This document shows, in pieces, positions 40,490 to 54,600 of a stretch of DNA of 64,000 bases. The translations under genes were made by a program, and so were the position numbers. Below the pieces are notes generated by a model that was given only the letters and a program-made list of their open reading frames with translations, made no database searches and had not been told where the DNA came from. Position 1 is the first letter of the stretch, and each line of letters begins with the position of its first letter. Source of the DNA: Shinisaurus crocodilurus (Eukaryota; Chordata; Lepidosauria; Squamata; Shinisauridae); NCBI GenBank assembly GCA_021292165.1, contig CM037880.1:210628942-210692941 (forward strand), written 5' to 3'.

Positions 40490-43400
40490 TATGTCGCGAA
40501 GACCCATGGACTCGCCAGGTGTGCTGTCTCCCCGGGGCACGGATTAAGGATGTGTCAGAGCAGCTGCCGAGGCTCATGCAGCCCATTGACACATACCCCT
40601 TTCTTCTCTTCCATGTGGGTACAAATGATACTGCCAAGCGGAGTTACAAAGAAATCACGGCAGACTTTGAAGAGCTGGGAAGGGAACTCAAGAACTTCGG
40701 GGCCCAGATAGTTTTCTCATCCATCCTTCCAGTACTTGGAAGAGGCATAGAAAGGGAAAGAAAAATACTCCGAGTGAATGACTGGCTACGAAGGTGGAGC
40801 CGACGTGAGGGATTTGGATTCTGGGACCACGGGCTACACTTCCTGGAAGATGGACTGCTGGCAAAGGATGGGTTGCACCTCACAAGGACTGGGAAGAATG
40901 TGTTTGGCCACAGCATGAGGAACTTAATCAGGAGGGCTTTAAACTGAATCCAACAGGGAAGGGAGACATAAACTCGGGGGTACCAATGGAAGAAGGCCTC
41001 TATGCCACAATGGAGAGAACAGCTCCAGCGGTGCCCATTGATAGTCTACCACAAAATGTAGGGGAAAAGTCGGACTATAAAGCACATAGTCTTCGATGTC
41101 TCTATACTAATGCCCAGAGTATGGGCAACAAACAAGACGAACTTGAACTCTTGATACATGAGGGCAAGTACGACTTGATAGGGATAACTGAAACCTGGTG
41201 GGATGACTCCCATGACTGGAATACAGCAATTGAAGGGTATAACTTGTTCAAAAGGAACAGAAGCAACAGAAAGGGAGGTGGAGTTGCACTGTATGTTAAA
41301 AATACGTATCTCTGCACAGAGATACAGGAAGAGGAGCTTGGCAGCCCCATTGAGAGCATCTGGGTTAAAATAAAGGGGGCAAAGAATAAAACGAACATGG
41401 CGGTTGGAGTCTACTACTGACCACCCAATCAAGGAGAAGACGAGGATGGAACTTTTGAAAAGCAAATTGCCATTGTTTCAAGGAGGCACGATGTGGTAGT
41501 AATGGGTGACTTCAATTTCCCTGATATCTGTTGGGAGACTTATTCAGCCAAACATGGCCCCTCCAAGAAATTCCTGAGCTGTGCTGCTGATAACTTCCTC
41601 CTACAGAAAGTGGAGGAAGGAACTAGAGGATCGGCTACCCTTGACCTGATTCTAACCAACAGAGACGAGTTAGTGGATAAAGTGGCAGTTTCGGGAACTC
41701 TGGGGGAAAGTGACCATGTTATACCTGAGTTCTTGATTTTAACGGAAGCAAAAGCTGAGTGTAGCCAAACACGTACCCTGGATTTTAGGAAAGCCAACTT
41801 TAACAAACTCAGAACAATGATTAGTAAGATCCCATGGCAAGCGACTCTCACGAGAAAGGGAGCCCAGGAGGGGTGGGAGTTTTTAAAAAAGGAAATTTTA
41901 AAGGCACAATTGCAAACAATTCCCACAAGGAAAAAAGGCAGAGGGCAACAGAAGAAGCCAATGTGGCTTCACAATAAACTCAAAGATGACCTGAAAACAA
42001 AAAAGGACACGTATAGGAAGTGGAAGGAAGGACAGGCTACAGGGGAAGAGTACAAGCAGGTAGCACAGAACTGCAGGAATAGTGTCAGGAAGGCTAAAGC
42101 TGAGAATGAGCTAAGGTTAGCGAGGAATGCTAAAAGCAACAAAAAAGCTTTCTTCAGATACATGCACAGTAAAAGAGAGAAGAAAGAACTGGTGGTTCAA
42201 CTACGCAATGAGGATGGCAAATTGATAACAGAAGACAAAGAAAAGGGAGAAGTGTTCAATTCCTACTTCGGCTCGGTCTTCTCCCAAAAGAGGGTCTATG
42301 ACCCCCCCTGGCAAACCTGAAGTGCAGACTGAAGGGGCAGGATTGCAGCTTGAGATTGATAGGCAAATGGTCAAGGAGCACCTGATTACTCTGAACGAGT
42401 TTAAATCTCCAGGGCCTGATGAGCTGCATCCTAGAGTAATAAAGGAACTGGCAGAAGAACTCTCAGAACCACTCTCTATTATCTTTGAGAAATCATGGAG
42501 GACAGGTGAAGTGCCAGATGACTGGAGGAGGGCAAATGTTGTTCCCATCTTCAAAAAGGGCAAGAAGGAGGAACCTGGGAACTATAGGCCAGTCAGTCTG
42601 ACATCAATCCCCGGAAGATTTTGGAGCAGATTATAAAGAAGTCAGTCTGCAAGCACCTTGAAAACAATGCAGTGATTACTAGAAGCCAGCATGGATTTGT
42701 CAAGAACAAATCCTGTCAGACTAATCTGATCTCATTTTTTGATCGGGTAACCTCCCTTGTGGACTGTGGGAATGCTGTGGACATTATATACCTGGACTTC
42801 AGCAAAGCTTTCGACAAAGTGCCTCATGATATCCTGATTAGTAAGCTAGCTAAGAGTGGGCTAGATGGAACAACTATCAGGTGGATCCACAATTGGCTAC
42901 AGAATCGGACTCAAAGAGTGCTTATCAATGGTTCCTTCTCAAACTGGGGAGAGGTAACGAGCGGGGTACCACAGGGCTCGGTCCTGGGCCTGGTGCTCTT
43001 CAACGTTTTATTAATGACTTGGATCAGGAGGTACAGGGAATGCTTATCAAATTTGCAGATGACACAAAGTTGGGTGGAACAGCTAATACTCTGGAAGACA
43101 GAAACAAAATTCAAAGTGACCTCGATAGGCTGGAGCGCTGGGCCGAAAACAACAGAATGAAATTTAATAGGGATAAATGCCAAGTGCTGCACCTAGGGAG
43201 AGGAAACCAAATGCAGAGTTACAGAATGGGGGACACTAGGCTCAACAATACTACAAGTGAGAAGGATCTTGGAATTGTGGTAGATCACAAACTGAATATG
43301 AGTCAGCAATGCGATGTGGCTGCAAAGAAGGCAAATGCAATTTTGGGCTGTATTAATAGAAGTATAGCTTCCAAATCGCGGGAAGTGATAATTCCCCTTT

Positions 43401-43944
43401 ACTCGGCACTGGTTAGGCCTCATCTTGAGTACTGCGTCCAGTTCTGGGCACCTCACTTTAAGAAGGACATAGACAAACTGGAGAGGGTTCAGAGGAGGGC
43501 AACAAGGATGATAAAGGGACTGGAAACAAGGCCCTATGAGGAGAGACTGAAAGAACTGGGCATGTTTAGCCTTCAGAAGAGGAGACTGAGGGGAGATATG
43601 ATCGCACTCTTCCAGTATTTGAAGGGATGTCACACAGAGGAGGGCAAGGATCTCTTCTCGATCATCCCAGTTTGCAGGACACGGAATAATGGGCTCAAGT
43701 TACAGGAACCTAGATTCCACCTAAACATCAGGAAAAAATTCCTGACTATCAGAGTAATAAGACAATGGAATCAACTACCTAGGGAGGTCGTGGGCTCTCC
43801 CACTCTGGAGGCATTCAAGGTGCAGCTGGACAGACATCTGTCAGAGATGCTTTGACCTGGATTCCTGCATTGAGCAGGGGGTTGGACTCGATGGCCTTGT
43901 AGGCCCCTTCCAACTCTACTTTTCTATGATTCTATGATTCTATG
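40490..43944 (+). mobile_element. Near-complete CR1 LINE
   Basis: The largest element here. The ORF1 part (40519-40947) carries the CR1 esterase-like domain (FHVGTNDTAKRSY, AKDGLHLT). ORF2 from about 40987 has the endonuclease (NAQSMGNKQDELE, ITETWW, MGDFNFPDICWE) and reverse transcriptase (YLDFSKAFDKVPHDIL, PQGSVLG, FADDTKLGG). Its C-terminus reads [22 protein letters not shown]2 is broken by TGA at 41418 and frameshifts near 42305, 42610 and 43005. The 3' end has the CR1 octamer tail ATTCTATG. It is truncated only at the 5' side of ORF1. The flanks are a 29-bp direct repeat. Confidence 0.95.
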
Positions 43945-43973
43945 TATAAAATAAACAAACCCATCTTTTAATA
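43945..43973 (+). repeat. Right target-site duplication of the CR1
   Basis: Second copy of the 29-bp target. Confidence 0.85.
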
Positions 43974-44700
43974 AAATGTTAATTACTATTAAAAAATGAA
44001 ATCCATTTGGTTGACAAGGAAACCTACCAGTTGCATCAGGTAAAGGACCAAAGTTACCAACTGAAATTAGCTAAAGGCAAAGCCAAAATATCATATTTTT
44101 GTACAAAATGGCATGGTTTTTTTTTACTTCATATATAAATCAGGGATGTATGCAGCAACACTTGTCAAAGCCTCTCCTCAGATCATGGGGAAAAGACTTA
44201 AATATAAGATGCTGTTATGAAGAAGAAGAACCATAAAGGAAACTCTCCAGGCACCAAATAGATTCCACCCATATTTTTGTTCGTAAAGTAAAGGGGAAAC
44301 ATATGTCAAATGTACTAACCTCTGTCAATAGCTAGATTTACGTTTGGTGTAATTTTGCTTATTTGTTTGTTTGTCTTTGTATATGGAAAATTAATAAAAC
44401 CAAAAAAGGAAAAGGGCAAAGTTGCACAAAACTGATTTCATCTCAGTTTCAGCAACGAGCTGTGGGCATTTTCTCAAGCAAAGGTTAAATCCATGAAAAA
44501 AAAATGTAAAGTCCCGCATGGGCAGGAATGCAAAGCAGATTTTTAAAATGGCTCCCTTGCCATTTGGAGAATGGAAGAGGCTGGAAGGCACTTTTTGGTG
44601 CTGAATGTGATTTCAGTCAAAGATGCAGGGGAGACATTAGCCTCTCTGGACCTTGTCACGAATTTACTGGGAGTCGGACTTGCCATTCCTGGCAAAGGGA
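43974..44700 (+). repeat. 3'-flank repeat unit, copy 4 right part
   Basis: Continues AATAAAATGTTAATTA, then GCTCCCTTGCCATTTGGAGA and TTAGCCTCTCTGGACCTTG, matching 13200-13340 and 36490-36640. Part of 44100-44400 is unmatched sequence. Confidence 0.6.
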
Positions 44701-44994
44701 GACGCTTTTCAAACTGCAGCTCAAAACTGTACTGTACTATCTGCTGCTACAACTGAGGACAGATCTAATTGCATGTTGGACTACTCCGGACCCAGCTCTG
44801 CTGCAAGATTCTCAGGTGCCGCCTGGGCCCAGGAGCACCATTTCCAACTACACATGGTGTGCCAGCTAAGTACATCGCTGGGACGCTAGGCTGTGATGGA
44901 TGCCATGATTCACACCTTGGCTAAACTCCTGCAAGATGCCTCCCAGATGTACCCATGGTGGCAACCATCTTATTTTCCCCGTACAGGCCATGAA

Positions 44995-45213
44995 TGCAGA
45001 GGCAGTGTTAGGGGGTGGCCCACTAGGGCTGCAGTCCTGCATCTTTCATTTGGATCCCCAAATCTCTGGGAGGCCATCTGCCCCACCACCCTGCTCATAC
45101 AGGACTAGGAGCAGAGATAGTGTTAGGGGGTGGCCCACCAGGGCTGGAGCCCTGAATCTTTCATTTGTAGCCCCGAATCTCTGGGAGGCCATCTGCCCCA
45201 CCACCCTGCTGTC
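44995..45213 (+). repeat. Tandem duplication, period 115 bp
   Basis: Two units, each with TGTTAGGGGGTGGCCCAC and CTCTGGGAGGCCATCTGCCC, starting near 44995 and 45110. Confidence 0.9.
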
Positions 45214-46009
45214 CATGGGCACTTGCTGAAATGAAGGTACAGGGGGGCCCTGAGGATCTCTGTTGCATCTGATCCCCCTGGATCAGCTGGCTTTTTGCCC
45301 ACATGTGTTTCACCTCCTGCTGCCTGCCCCCTTGAATCTTTCTGCCTGCGTGTTGTTGTTGTTTCTTAAATCAAATGCCCTCCTCTCCCCTGTCCATACA
45401 TCCCTTTTTACAAATAGGGGTGTCCTTAGGAGACAGGGTCCCTTAAAGACACACACACAGGGAGAGATTTTAGAGCATGTGAAAATTAGCATATGCAAAT
45501 TTATGCTTTTTTTTTTTGTTGTCCTGTGGACCTGAGCCCCAGATCGTTTCAGTACCTAGCACCGCCCTTGCATGTATGGAAAGAAGATGGCTGCCACTAC
45601 ACATCTTTTTTCCCCCATACGAAGATCAAGCGGGGATAGCACTTCAAATATATTCCTCACAGGGGCTTCATGAAATTTATTTCAAGGGAATTTTGTGCAG
45701 ATCCACCCGCACACACACACACACACACACACTGCACAGAGATGGTACAGGACGGGCTATATTCTTTTCTCTGGCTTTCCCCTGATTATGTTTTATCAGA
45801 CTGGGTTACACAGCTGCAATTGTGTTGTAGGTTCTGTCTTTTGCTGATGTTTGTTGTTTTGTGGAACTTTTGCCGCTGTTCTTACTGCATTTTTAAAGTT
45901 ATTATTATGCATTTGATCATATACATTTTATTGTTCCAGACCACCCTGGGAGGGCTCTTGCCCTGAAAGGCACCCTATATATAAATATATACATACATAC
46001 ATTTTCCAT
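45214..46009. other. Intergenic sequence upstream of copy C
   Basis: Nothing gene-like. Contains a CA microsatellite at 45709-45732. Confidence 0.6.
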
Positions 46010-46358
46010 CAGTCACGCGCAAAATTGGCATGGATCAAATTTAGACTGTCCTGCCTATCCCTTTTGTGTACACAGAGGCTGTGCTTAGCAGGAACACTGT
46101 CGGCATTGCCTTGGGAATCAATCAATAATCACGGGGTGAAGTTCAGAGAAGTTCATTTCGAGATAAAGCTGAGTTGCTTAATCGCTAACTTTAGTGACAC
46201 AGAGAAGTCTGGAACTCCCAGTGGCTTGCTTCAGTCGCTTGCACCCATGCCTGGGCTTCACAGTGAACATAAAATAATATAAGTTTCACATTGTGGAGCA
46301 TACATTAACTTCATCATAGTAGTATACAGAGCAGCGCCACTCACTGTTGGCCACTGCT
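46010..46358 (+). promoter_or_regulatory. Degenerate promoter region of copy C
   Basis: Homologous to the copy B promoter. The TATA-like box is altered to CATAAAATAATATAAG near 46270. Confidence 0.5.
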
Positions 46359-46538
46359 ATGGAGTTTTTGGGGACATTAACATGGTTCCTGCTATTCTGT
46401 ATCTCTTCCCTTGTTTTCCTTACTTCCATGAGCAGAAGAAAGCCAGGAACATGGAACCTGCCATCTGGCCCATTTCCTCTGCCTGTCATAGGGAACGCTC
46501 TGCAGCTGCGGACGAACAACTTGCCTCAGATTAACTGG
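46359..46538 (+). pseudogene. Copy C exon 1
   Basis: 60 codons from ATG, the same length as copy B exon 1, with an open frame (MEFLGTLTWFLLFCISSLVF). The donor GG|GTTTGT is weak. Confidence 0.85.
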
Positions 46539-47049
46539 GTTTGTGTATACACAAATGCACAACACATGTATATCTGACAATATCAAATGTCGAAGAAAGA
46601 TAATTTCCCATACATGCAAAGTTTTTGCCAAATTCCATCTTAGTTCCCACTGTCTGGAATTTTGCATCCAAACTGTGTGAACTGGCTCTTATTCACACAC
46701 ACACAGAGAGAGAGAGAGAGTGACAGCAACCCTTCTTTAGAGATCATCCTTCCAGACTAAGAAGAGCCCTTAGAATGCCAGAAATTAGAACAGGCAGGAA
46801 TATGTGGAGGAGAAGTCTCAAATGCATTGATAAGTTAAATTAGTGTACTGCTAATTTTGTGAGGTTCTATCTCACACACTCACACACACACATCCTTTGG
46901 AGTTTTATAACAGAAAGGGAACCACATTATCCAGGAAGAAAATGAGAGAAATAAGTTAGTTATTGGATAGACAATGCTAGTGACCAAAGAGGCCCAAAGT
47001 GGCAGGGAAATGCATTACCCCTCTGGAGGAATTGGCAATAGCAAGAACC

Positions 47050-47180
47050 AGCTTGTCTGAGCGTGGAAAGCTAAGCAGGGTCAGGCCTAGTTATTACTTG
47101 GTTGGGAGACCCCTCCTCTAGTTTCCTGCATTGAGCAGGGGGTTGGACTTGATAGCCTTAGGCTCCTTCCAACTCTATGA
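47050..47180 (+). mobile_element. Chimeric 5S rRNA-CR1 SINE, copy 1
   Basis: The left half resembles the 3' half of vertebrate 5S rRNA (AAGCTAAGCAGGGTCAGGCC, then ACTTGGTTGGGAGACC, the internal promoter zone). The right half is a CR1 3' end (GCATTGAGCAGGGGGTTGGA, CTCCTTCCAACTCTATGA). The junction CCCTCCTCTAGTTTCCT is identical in copy 2. Confidence 0.8.
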
Positions 47181-47239
47181 TCTATTAAATCCTATGAAAT
47201 CTTTGTGTGTCTGTTCTGTGGCTGGAACATTCCTGGCTT

Positions 47240-47400
47240 GTAGTACCATTGGCCATGGTATCCCATTTGAGCTGACTGGCAAAGTTGACAGTAGGTGACT
47301 GTGCTTTGTTGTGGTTCTGCTTGTACCTACACAGGACTGGGTAGGCTTCAGAAGGTGGTGCTGGGAGACACTTGTTCTGCCCATTGGAATTGTCATGAGA
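47240..47400 (+). mobile_element. L2 relic of ancestral intron 2
   Basis: Same as 22450-22640 in copy B. It marks where intron 2 begins, although exon 2 is gone. Confidence 0.5.
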
Positions 47401-48090
47401 TAGGGAAGGATGGATATGGCAGAGGCTGAGGAGAGCTAATTCAAAGTTGTTGGACTTCAGAGGAGAGTTTGGCGCATCTTGTAATTAAGTTGCATTTTTT
47501 AAACTATGGGAAGTTCATTCCAGACCCTGCCAATCCACAATGCAAACTCTGGGCCTTCCAAATCTTGAGACAGTATACAGCAGTAGAGAAGGTTTTTATG
47601 AGGCCAGATTCCTATGCTTATAAGAAGGTGTGGGGTGGGGAGTGCTTTGGATTTGGCCAAATCCTGAACCAAATCAGGCTGATTCAGACAGAGTTGGAAG
47701 ATGTCTGAACAGAAGCAGGGCTCCTTCAAAGCAGAGTGAATCCAGATCTGAACCCTCTTTGGCAAGCAGCCATGATGCTTGATCTCTGCCAAATGCATTG
47801 CCATGGATCAAAGATGGTGGCTGCGTGCTGTGGATGATCATTCCTGACAGGTTCCCCATTTTTAACAGTGATATGACAGGCAATAGTCCTCTCCATGCTG
47901 GGAATATCATTTTTTATAAGAATTTACCAAAATTCACAATGTTCTTCATATTCGAGGGAGATATAGAACTTGGGATTATTAAGAAAACATCCAAATTATG
48001 GAGAAAGGGAAACTGACAGATTCACCCTTCCCTAATGGGCAGTAGGAAACACATATTTGTGAGAAGAATATTCCAGCTGGCATTCAATGA

Positions 48091-49491
<1,401 letters not shown>

Positions 49492-49642
49492 CCTCAACCC
49501 TCATCACTATTGACTGGCTGCAAAACGAGCTGTAAAATGAGATTCCCTTTCTGCAGTTTTAGAATTAGGTTGGCGGGCCTGCCGGGGAAGAAAATTAAGG
49601 GTGGACATTACGACCCTGCCTCCACTGCCTTTGCTGTCCCTT

Positions 49643-49740
49643 CTGAGAGTCGGGACACACACGGTGGGTAGCAACTGCACACCATCCCTTTAGGTTTCAC
49701 TTCGCAAGCAGCCTGCCTTAAACACAGCTTCTTCCATCCC
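49643..49740 (+). pseudogene. Second scrap resembling the exon 3/intron 3 boundary
   Basis: GGGACACACACGGTGGGTAGC through CACACCATCCC and CTTCTTCCATCCCTGCACC mirrors 48370-48470. It is either a local duplication or the last trace of a further P450 copy. Confidence 0.4.
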
Positions 49741-50043
49741 TGCACCATGTGTCCTTGGGATGAGGGAGAATTTCCTTCAGTTCGCATTTTGATCAGAACT
49801 AATCAGAAGCAGGGCTCCTCCGAAGCCGAGTGAATCTGAATGAATCTGAACCCTGAAGTGTTCTGAACTAACACTTCTCAGAATTAATATGTGAACCAGA
49901 ACACAGCTATGCTTTGGTATTCATGTTTCTCAGAATTAGCTGTGCTGGCGGATAAACCCAAGAGGCAATGCACACCATAATTAGCTAGCTGCAGTGGTGC
50001 AGTGTGCAGATGCTGGAGGAGGTGGAGGAGGCACTGACTGCGA

Positions 50044-50090
<47 letters not shown>
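50044..50090 (+). repeat. (GA)n microsatellite
   Basis: About 20 GA units. Confidence 0.96.
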
Positions 50091-50095
<5 letters not shown>

Positions 50096-50459
50096 GCTGT
50101 GTTGGAGGATTTTTCAGCACTGAGAAGACCAGAGCATATTTTCAGTGATGAAAAAAGATCACCCCAATCTAAGGACAATGCAAGCCTGTCCAAATTTGCC
50201 TGCTTAGTAACTTGGTGACTGACTGATGAAGCCTTACAAAGGTCTCCATCCAAGTCTGGTACACAGCCTTGCTGCTTGATTGGGGGGGCAGAAGAGAGGT
50301 CTACAATCTGGGAAACACCCCCAAGTGGCCTGAGTGGTGGTGACTGGAGCCAAAGTGGCTCCTGCTTGAAAAATAGTGACGATCACTGAACTATCAGGAG
50401 ACAGCAACTCTTTCTCTGATCTACTGCAAGATCAGAGGGTCATTTCATTGTGTATTGCA

Positions 50460-51130
50460 ACAAAACAAAACCATAAAAAGTAAAAAAAAAACAATTTCCA
50501 TACATAAATTTGAATAAATCCCTTGTTTTACATAAATTTGAATAAATCACTTACAATGAATGCATATGAAATGTGTATATGTGTGTATATGAAAATACAG
50601 CTATCAATAGAAACAGTTGTGCATAAGCTTTAAGAAAGGAAGAACAGATATCCATATACTTATCCATTTGCAGGTGGTGGCATCTAAATAAACACCTGTT
50701 CAAATGTTGAAAGTGTCATTAGGTCCTGAGTCCATTGTGTTATAGGAGGTGGATGATTATCCTTCCAATGTTGTAATATCAGTCTTTTAGCTGTCAAATC
50801 CATTTACATTGACCTTGTGTTAACTTCCAAGCAACAGATAAGTCATTTAAGAGAACATATGCATTAGTAAATATTAAAGAGTATTCCAATACAAAATGTA
50901 TTCACATTATGACCTCCTCCCCACAAAAGACAATTATTATATTGCCAAAATATAGCAATTAGCCAACTTAAATAAACCCTTATTAGAGAGATGCTGTAGC
51001 GTCCAATAAACATGGAACAAGAGTTTTTTTCTGAATAAGACGTAACCTAAGATCCATTGATGCTTCTGGTACAGATGATAAAACAGCAATCCATTGATTG
51101 GGTAACATGCACAACTTTAAACTTTCACAG
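50460..51130 (-). mobile_element. L1 LINE 3' remnant
   Basis: The minus strand reads AKRLILQHWKDNHPPP near 50745-50795, the L1 ORF2 C-terminus. It is closely related to the split copy at 15955-18560. Confidence 0.7.
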
Positions 51131-51182
51131 TAAGTCACAAATGAGAACAGGTGTGAGCAGAACCAAGTTTTGAAATAAAGTT

Positions 51183-51404
51183 TTATTTATTTATTATATT
51201 TATACCCCGCCTTTTTTTCCTGCAAGGACCCCAAGGCGGCTTACATAATCCTCCTCCTCCTCCTCTCCATTTTATCCTCACAACAACCCTGTGAGGTAGG
51301 TTAGGCTGAGAGTCAGTGACTGGCCCAAAGTCACCCAGTGAGTTTCATGGCTGAGTGGGGATTTGAACCCGAATCTCCTGAGTCCCAGTCCAACACTCTC
51401 ACCA
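51183..51404 (-). mobile_element. Sauria-type SINE, minus, head missing
   Basis: Tail TATTTATACCCCGCC and body GGCTGAGAGTCAGTGACTGG in minus orientation. It ends within the head. Confidence 0.88.
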
Positions 51405-51799
51405 TGCAAGCTCGAACATCCCTGGCTCTCCAATCCCTAGTTGTGACCTTAATTCTTCTACAAGATCAAACAAGACAAAATTGTCAATATCTTCTGAAAT
51501 TCTTCTCCCCCCCAAAAAAAGTAATATCACAAACAAGAGCAAATTTCCCAAGAACTGTTATTTCTGCTGCTTTAAAATAATTCATTTCTGTACCATTTGC
51601 ATTTCAATGACAACTGACTCCTAAAAGATCTTAAGACAAAGCATTCATTTTACGATAGTTTAAAAACACTTTTCATAGAAGAACAAGGTAGTTGGGGGTT
51701 AGTGACTGCAGAATTTCCTTTCAGTTTAGGGTTTGAAACCATTAGAGAAGCACTGGTTGATTGCTACACGTTTTGGTACAGGCCTGTGGCTCACGCTGG

Positions 51800-51936
51800 C
51801 TCAGCTTGTCTGAGCGTGGAAAGCTAAGCAGGGTCAGGCCTGGTTATTACTTGGATGGGAGACCCCTCCTCTAGTTTCCTGCATTGAGCAGGGGGTTGGA
51901 CTCGATGGCCTTGCTGCCCCTTCCAACTCTATGATT
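51800..51936 (+). mobile_element. Chimeric 5S rRNA-CR1 SINE, copy 2
   Basis: The better-preserved copy: AAGCTAAGCAGGGTCAGGCC and TTACTTGGATGGGAGACC, joined to GCATTGAGCAGGGGGTTGGA. Confidence 0.82.
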
Positions 51937-52044
51937 TGATCAAATATACCTATGATCAGTTTGATTTCCCAGACTTAAGAGAGAGATAGTTTGCATTGTT
52001 TGCCATCTTGATTTGAAACAAAAGCAGCAGCAGCAGAATCTTAT

Positions 52045-52308
52045 TCATTCATTTATTTATTTATTTATTACATTAATACCCCGCCTTTTTTCCTGCAAGG
52101 AACTCAAGGCGGCTTACATAATCCTCCTCCTCCTCCTCCTCCTCCTCCTCTCCATTTTACCCTCACAACAACCCTGTGAGGTAGGTTAGGCTGAGAGGCA
52201 GTGACTGGCCCAAAGTCACCCAGTGAGTTTCATGGCCGGGCGGGGACTAGAACCCAGATCTCCTGAGTCCCAGTCCAACAGTCTCACCACTACACCACAC
52301 TGGCTCTC
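52045..52308 (-). mobile_element. Sauria-type SINE, full length, minus
   Basis: ACATTAATACCCCGCCTTTT tail through CCACACTGGCTCTC head, with internal (CCT)n. Confidence 0.9.
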
Positions 52309-52659
52309 TTGGGGACAGATTCTGAGATGGAACCAGACAGACCTACCCTGCTACAACTGCACTGTTCTAGGAGTAAAATTTTAGCATTGCCTCTTTGAAT
52401 GCTTGCCAAAACAACAAACCTTAATCCTTTCATTGCTAAGCGGAATAAAAATAAGTATAAGTTAAGGTTGCTCGAGAAAATCAAATTTGTAAATTCATAT
52501 ACAAAATGACACCATCCACACCTCTCGGACTAAGAGGTGGATCACAACTGAGCTATCCACTTGATTTCACACTTTTCCATATATTGTGACACAGTCCTCA
52601 GCTATCAAAATGTATTAGAACATGCATTTAAACTAAATATATATTTTGAGAGAAAATAC

Positions 52660-54115
52660 AGCAGAGCTATTCCGGGGTGCTGAAGGGTTTGTTACAATCT
52701 CACCCTGGAAAGGAATTTGTTAGACCTCTAACGACTTGCTGTAACAAATTTGCAAGACACTTTGAACATAAAATTTCCCACATCGAGCATGACTTGGATT
52801 CCACAGTTAGAGCAGTTCCATTAACAGAAGTATCTGGAGCACCGTCATGTCTAAGTGTATTAGGTGAGGTGCCAGTTGCTGAACCCTGAGGGCACAGACA
52901 CGGTGTTTGGAGAAGTTTGACTGTCCACTTGCATTCTGGACCCTTCTCTGTCTTAGTTCATTACATCTAATAAGGAGGGGATGGTTGGTTGGGTCCAGGA
53001 GGTTATAAAGTCCTCCTTGATAGAGCAGTACTGGCCTATAGGAAAGATCATATAATTAGACTGTTCTCTGAAGAAACTTAACTTGGTCCTAGATAAGGGG
53101 GGGATAACTATAATCCACTTGCTAACACTCCCTTCTTGGACAAGGTGGTCGAGTGTGTGGTGCCAATCAATTCCAGGAACTCTTGGATGAAGCTGATTTT
53201 CTGGATCCATTTCAATCCAGCTTTAGGGCCAGTTTTGGGACAGGAAGTGCCTCGATTGCCCCGTGGGATGGCCCAAGAAATAGATGGGAGGAGTGCAAGC
53301 CTGATGGTTTTCTGGACCTCTCGGTGGCTTTTGATACCATCAACCAAAGCATCCTTCTGGATTGGCTATCTGAGTTGAGAGTTGGGGCACTGTTTTATAG
53401 TGGTTCCATTCCTATTTGGATAGCTGTTTTCCAGCAGGTGGTGCTGGGTGGGTGGGCGAATTGCTCTCTTCTGTGGCAGTTACATCATGGGGTTCTTCCA
53501 GACTCGGTTTTGCTATTTAATGTCTACAGGAAACCTCTAGGGATGTGGGTTGAGGTGTCATCAATACGAAGATGACACCAAACTTTGTCTCTCTTGTTCA
53601 TCTAATCCAGGTGAGACAGTGGATGCCTGAACTGGTGCCTGAGCAGGTTAAAGGACTGGATGAGGGCCAATAAACTGAAGCTCAATCCAGATTAGACAGA
53701 GGTGCTATTAGTGAGTGGCTTGAGTGGTGTTCAGCCTTTTCTAGTTGCAGTCCCCCTGAAAGATCAGGTGTGCAGTTTGGGGGATTTCCTGGGACCATCA
53801 CTGTCACTTGAGGCACAGGTGGCCTTGGTGGCTAGGAGCACCTTTTATCAGCTTAAGCTGACATACCAGCTGTGACCCCCAACTAGACAGAGATAGCCAG
53901 GCAATAGTTATCCATGCTCTGGTAACCTCCCAGTTGGATTATTGCAATGTGTCAAGCTACCTTTGAAAATGGTTTGGAAATTATAGCTGCTAGGATACTT
54001 ACTGGGACTGGTTGATAAGATCGTGCGATGCCAGTACTTCATCAGCTGTACTGGCTTCCACTGTGTTCCTGGGCCCACTTCAAAGTGTTGGTGTTGGATA
54101 TTAAAGTCCTAAATC
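52660..54115 (+). mobile_element. Degraded L2 LINE
   Basis: Frame fragments include CNKFARHFEHKISHIEHDLD (upstream linker), LDLSVAFDTINQSILLDWLS (reverse-transcriptase motif A region) and text matching the L2 C-terminal part at 55494-56201. There are many frameshifts. Confidence 0.7.
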
Positions 54116-54203
54116 AGGGGTGGGGAACACTTTTGGGTTAGAGGGCTGAATAACCCCCCATCTGGCTCTTTGTGGGATGGATAACATCAGGAGTCATGGC
54201 ACG

Positions 54204-54234
<31 letters not shown>

Positions 54235-54600
54235 ATCTCCATCAGTGGTGTCTCACCCCTGACATCATATGGTCCCTGGACAAAGGGTTGGCTGAAGTTC
54301 CAGCTGACGCTTCAGCCAGGGGCTGACTTTGCTGTGTGCGGGCTTTCCCCAGTTGGGGGAAGCTTAGATGCAGAAAAGCTGCCCAAACTGAGGTGCCAGT
54401 TGGAGGAGTGCTCCAGCCTCCACTTAGGTTGGGTTACCTCCACCTGCTCTACATCCTCCCCAATGGGAGAAGGTATGGTGCAGGCAAAGCTGCCCTGACC
54501 TGCAAGGGTGCAGTAGTCTAGCCACTGCCTCGGCTGGGGGACATTTCTCCAGTATGGCATCATCCACCGTTTTGTGCAGGGCATGAATGGACTCAGTCGG
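54116..54600. mobile_element. Probable hAT remnant with CA/CG microsatellite
   Basis: Begins near CAGGGGTGGGGAACAC, a common hAT end, and contains a CG/CA dinucleotide run at 54200-54236. The right end was not found. Confidence 0.4.

Noticed and set aside
41493..42320. 275-residue protein-coding gene
   Set aside because: It is part of CR1 ORF2, with ORF1 upstream and reverse transcriptase downstream.
46539..47240. Exon 2 of P450 copy C
   Set aside because: I looked for [18 protein letters not shown] coding text in all frames and saw none; the interval is filled by unrelated sequence and a SINE.
51800..51885. Possible 5S rRNA gene
   Set aside because: Only the 3' half is present, it is joined to a CR1 tail, and the same chimera occurs at 47050. 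It is a SINE, not an rRNA gene.
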